From: Tetranychus cinnabarinus
Lineage: Eukaryota > Arthropoda > Arachnida > Trombidiformes > Tetranychidae
Assembly: GCA_022266195.1 (NCBI GenBank)
Contig: WHVY01000001.1
Location: 14,756,001-14,820,000 of the forward strand
DNA length: 64,000 nt
Direction of reading: 5' to 3'
Shown here: one piece after another, positions 62,273-64,000 of the stretch
Position numbering within the stretch: position 1 is the stretch's first letter
Layout of the letters: every line of letters starts with the position of its first letter
Made by a program: the position numbers and the translations under genes
Notes under the pieces: generated by a model
The model's input: only the letters and a program-made list of their open reading frames with translations
Told to the model about the DNA's origin: nothing
Database searches by the model: none

Positions 62273-64000
62273 ATGGAAAGGATCAGTAGAACTACTCGAT
62301 GGAGACACAACTCAAGATCGGTTCCTATCTCTTCGGTTCCTATTGACAACTTCAACGGAATTTTGAGCTACAATCATTCGATACATTCTCAAGTTAATTC
62401 ACCTTCAAGCAGAAATGATACACATGAAAGTCAAGACTTGAATATTTCTACTGTTGTGGATTTACCGGAAGAAAATCGAGAAAATGAATTGGACGTATCC
62501 AATATTTTAACAACATCGGATGAATTGCCAGACGCAAAATTACTAAATGCTCTCATTCGGATACATCTTAAACATAAACTATCGTATTCAGCTTTAGATG
62601 ACATAATCGAAATGATCAGTTTAAATGTTCATCAAACAGTGACAAGTAATATAAAGAAAAGACTACAAAAGCAATACAAGCACATTTTTGACCATGACTA
62701 TCGATTCATCTGTAATTGTGGTAGTAGTAACAAAGCAGTTAAGATCAATGGAAAACTTCCTATTAGTCTAACCTGCTCTAACTGTGGATACGTCTGCAAT
62801 AAAGAAAGTTATTATGCCCAAAACTACTTGATTGACCTTAGTATTGAGGAGCAATTAGCTGTAATTTCACAAAAAATTCCAGAAATGAGTTGGAATGATG
62901 GGAATCATATCGTTAAATTATTAGCTGCAATTGATTCAATACCACTTTCAAATTCCTCAAATATATCCTTGTACCCAATCATGATTTATATTCAAAACTT
63001 GGAAACATACACGCGTTCAAGCTTACCAATGATCAAAACGATATTTGTAGGCAAAGAAAAACCCCCACTCAATGAGTTTCTTAAGGAATTTGTCAATGAA
63101 ATGAGGACTCTGACAACATCTTTTGTTGATACAAATTGGAGCAAAAAAACACGGATACGTCTCGAAGGTATTCTAGCTGATGCACCTTGTAGAGCTTGGC
63201 TGCTTAACCTGTCTCAATTCAACGGAGAATATCCTTGTCATAGATGCCTTATTAAAATAGGAAAGTCAAGAAAATTTGAAGCAACTTGTATTGAAAACTT
63301 GGTACTGAGATCAACAGCAGAAACTGAAAGGATACGTCATTTCATCAATCAGAACTTTACGACAAATGTGATTGTCAGAGGTGTCAAAGCGAATGGAACA
63401 CCTTTATCAGATCTGCCAAACTTTGACTACATCAATTCGACAGTTTGCGAATATCAACACGCCAATCCTCTCGGTCTCATTCGCTTTATTTTCCGTGATC
63501 TTTTTTTCAATCCAAAATATTGTGAACAAAGTTACTATCTTGGAGACAAAATATCCGAAATAGATGAAAAAATACGTCATTTGAAGCTTGTTTCATCGAT
63601 AAGACGAAAACCAAGGTCCCTCAATACTTTGAAACACTGGAAAGCAAATGAGTATGAAACGTTTCTATTTTTCATTTGCCCGATCGTCCTACATGGATTG
63701 CTGCCCAATACATTTTACAATCACTTACTGACTTATTGCTCGTCATTACATCTTATTTTGGATGGTAAACACAAACAAGCTGACTCTTACATCATCAAAA
63801 CAATGGATACGTTCATCAAAATGGCTGGATCAATAGGCTATCCCGAAAAATTTTTTAGATACAACTTTCACCTTTTTTCTCACCTTTACCATGATTATAA
63901 AAGATTTGGACCTTTGAGTGAAGTAACTGCTTATTCTTATGAGAGTCAACTTGGAAAATACAAATGTTCCCTTAAAAATATGAATGCGATCGCTCAACAA
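62273..64000 (+). CDS. CACTA/CMC-like transposase, open at the window edge
   Basis: A continuous reading frame of 576 codons without a stop from ATG 62273 to the last base. After a disordered N-terminus, residues 147-175 form a Cys-rich zinc-ribbon-like element (ICNCG, then CSNCGYVC). The block AAIDSIPLSNSS (Asp221) and the block GILADAPCRAWLL (Asp303) match the two aspartates of the DDE core in the large animal 'transposase domain' family. They are followed by a Cys pair (CHRC, 322-325). VCEYQHANPLGL (~391-402) corresponds to the family's D-x-M-H-x-x-L-L-G-V block with E for D and Q for M. RKPRSLNTLKHWKANEYETF and FGPLSEVTAYSYESQLGKYK match the C-terminal DUF4218-like part of CACTA transposases. 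No intron is needed in the visible portion. Family recognition is from motif memory; the exact superfamily needs a profile search. Confidence 0.78.
   Translation, partial: MERISRTTRWRHNSRSVPISSVPIDNFNGILSYNHSIHSQVNSPSSRNDTHESQDLNISTVVDLPEENRENELDVSNILTTSDELPDAKLLNALIRIHLKHKLSYSALDDIIEMISLNVHQTVTSNIKKRLQKQYKHIFDHDYRFICNCGSSNKAVKINGKLPISLTCSNCGYVCNKESYYAQNYLIDLSIEEQLAVISQKIPEMSWNDGNHIVKLLAAIDSIPLSNSSNISLYPIMIYIQNLETYTRSSLPMIKTIFVGKEKPPLNEFLKEFVNEMRTLTTSFVDTNWSKKTRIRLEGILADAPCRAWLLNLSQFNGEYPCHRCLIKIGKSRKFEATCIENLVLRSTAETERIRHFINQNFTTNVIVRGVKANGTPLSDLPNFDYINSTVCEYQHANPLGLIRFIFRDLFFNPKYCEQSYYLGDKISEIDEKIRHLKLVSSIRRKPRSLNTLKHWKANEYETFLFFICPIVLHGLLPNTFYNHLLTYCSSLHLILDGKHKQADSYIIKTMDTFIKMAGSIGYPEKFFRYNFHLFSHLYHDYKRFGPLSEVTAYSYESQLGKYKCSLKNMNAIAQQ

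Larger units (their letters stand above)
60727..63813. repeat. Dispersed GGATACGTC motif
   Basis: Perfect copies on the + strand at 61498-61506, 62786-62794, 63153-63161 and 63330-63338. Perfect reverse copies (GACGTATCC) at 60727-60735, 61742-61750 and 62492-62500. One-mismatch copies at 61277-61285, 62559-62567 and 63805-63813. A C often precedes the motif. I noticed no perfect copy in the other 60 kb; the nearest is TGATACGTC near 9162. Within coding sequence the motif appears in different reading frames, so it is not the trace of one repeated peptide. Confidence 0.8.
60727..64000. mobile_element. CACTA/CMC-like DNA transposon with divergent gene pair (right end outside window)
   Basis: A transposase gene on the + strand runs off the right edge, and a three-exon companion gene is transcribed away from it, start codons 194 bp apart. 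The 9-bp motif GGATACGTC recurs through both genes and at 60727, just outside the companion gene, which I use as a provisional left limit. No terminal inverted repeat or target-site duplication can be identified because the right end is missing. Both reading frames are uninterrupted, so the element is young or its genes are under selection. Confidence 0.72.

Overview
The window is an AT-rich eukaryotic nuclear sequence. Housekeeping genes are closely packed, with short (about 50-100 bp) GT-AG introns, and two regulatory-type genes have very long introns. The gene set (an NK7.1-type homeobox gene, a RIC3 chaperone with insect-like membrane segments, an adhesion GPCR of the ADGRA type, DMC1) and the heavy TCA/GAT simple-sequence character suggest an arthropod. 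My guess is a trombidiform (spider-mite-like) chelicerate. This is inference from sequence style and gene content, not proof.

Layout. 1-12.2 kb is gene-dense: the 3' end of porphobilinogen deaminase (HMBS, +), the mitochondrial Obg GTPase MTG2 (-), the GCN2 regulator IMPACT (-), the nicotinic-receptor chaperone RIC3 (+, seven exons plus a possible 21-nt microexon) and an unrecognised multi-C2H2 zinc-finger protein (-). At 12.7-14.1 kb lies a casein kinase 1 gamma-like kinase (-) with an unusually short C-terminus. At 14.4-18.7 kb two complete, nearly identical copies of the meiotic recombinase DMC1 stand head to head as the arms of a ~2-kb inverted repeat around a ~260-bp spacer. 18.5-44.8 kb is dominated by one NK7.1-type homeobox gene with a 12.8-kb intron and almost 10 kb of gene-free upstream DNA. 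LSM8 (+) follows at 45.4 kb. At 46.6-59.4 kb lies the 7TM and C-terminal part of an ADGRA-type adhesion GPCR (-), split by a 9.2-kb intron and open at its 5' end.

From about 60.7 kb to the right edge is a mobile element. A CACTA/CMC-like transposase reading frame runs off the window without a stop, so no closed frame marks it. A divergently transcribed three-exon companion gene lies 194 bp away. A 9-bp motif, GGATACGTC, occurs seven times perfectly and three times with one mismatch through the element, in both orientations, inside and outside coding sequence. It is a good candidate for the binding site of an element-encoded protein.

The strongest items for follow-up are the DMC1 palindrome, the two-gene transposon with its dispersed motif, and the missing ectodomain exons of the adhesion GPCR, which may lie on the far side of the transposon. 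Exon borders come from reading GT/AG sites and codon phase by eye and checking that lengths sum in frame; there was no transcript evidence.
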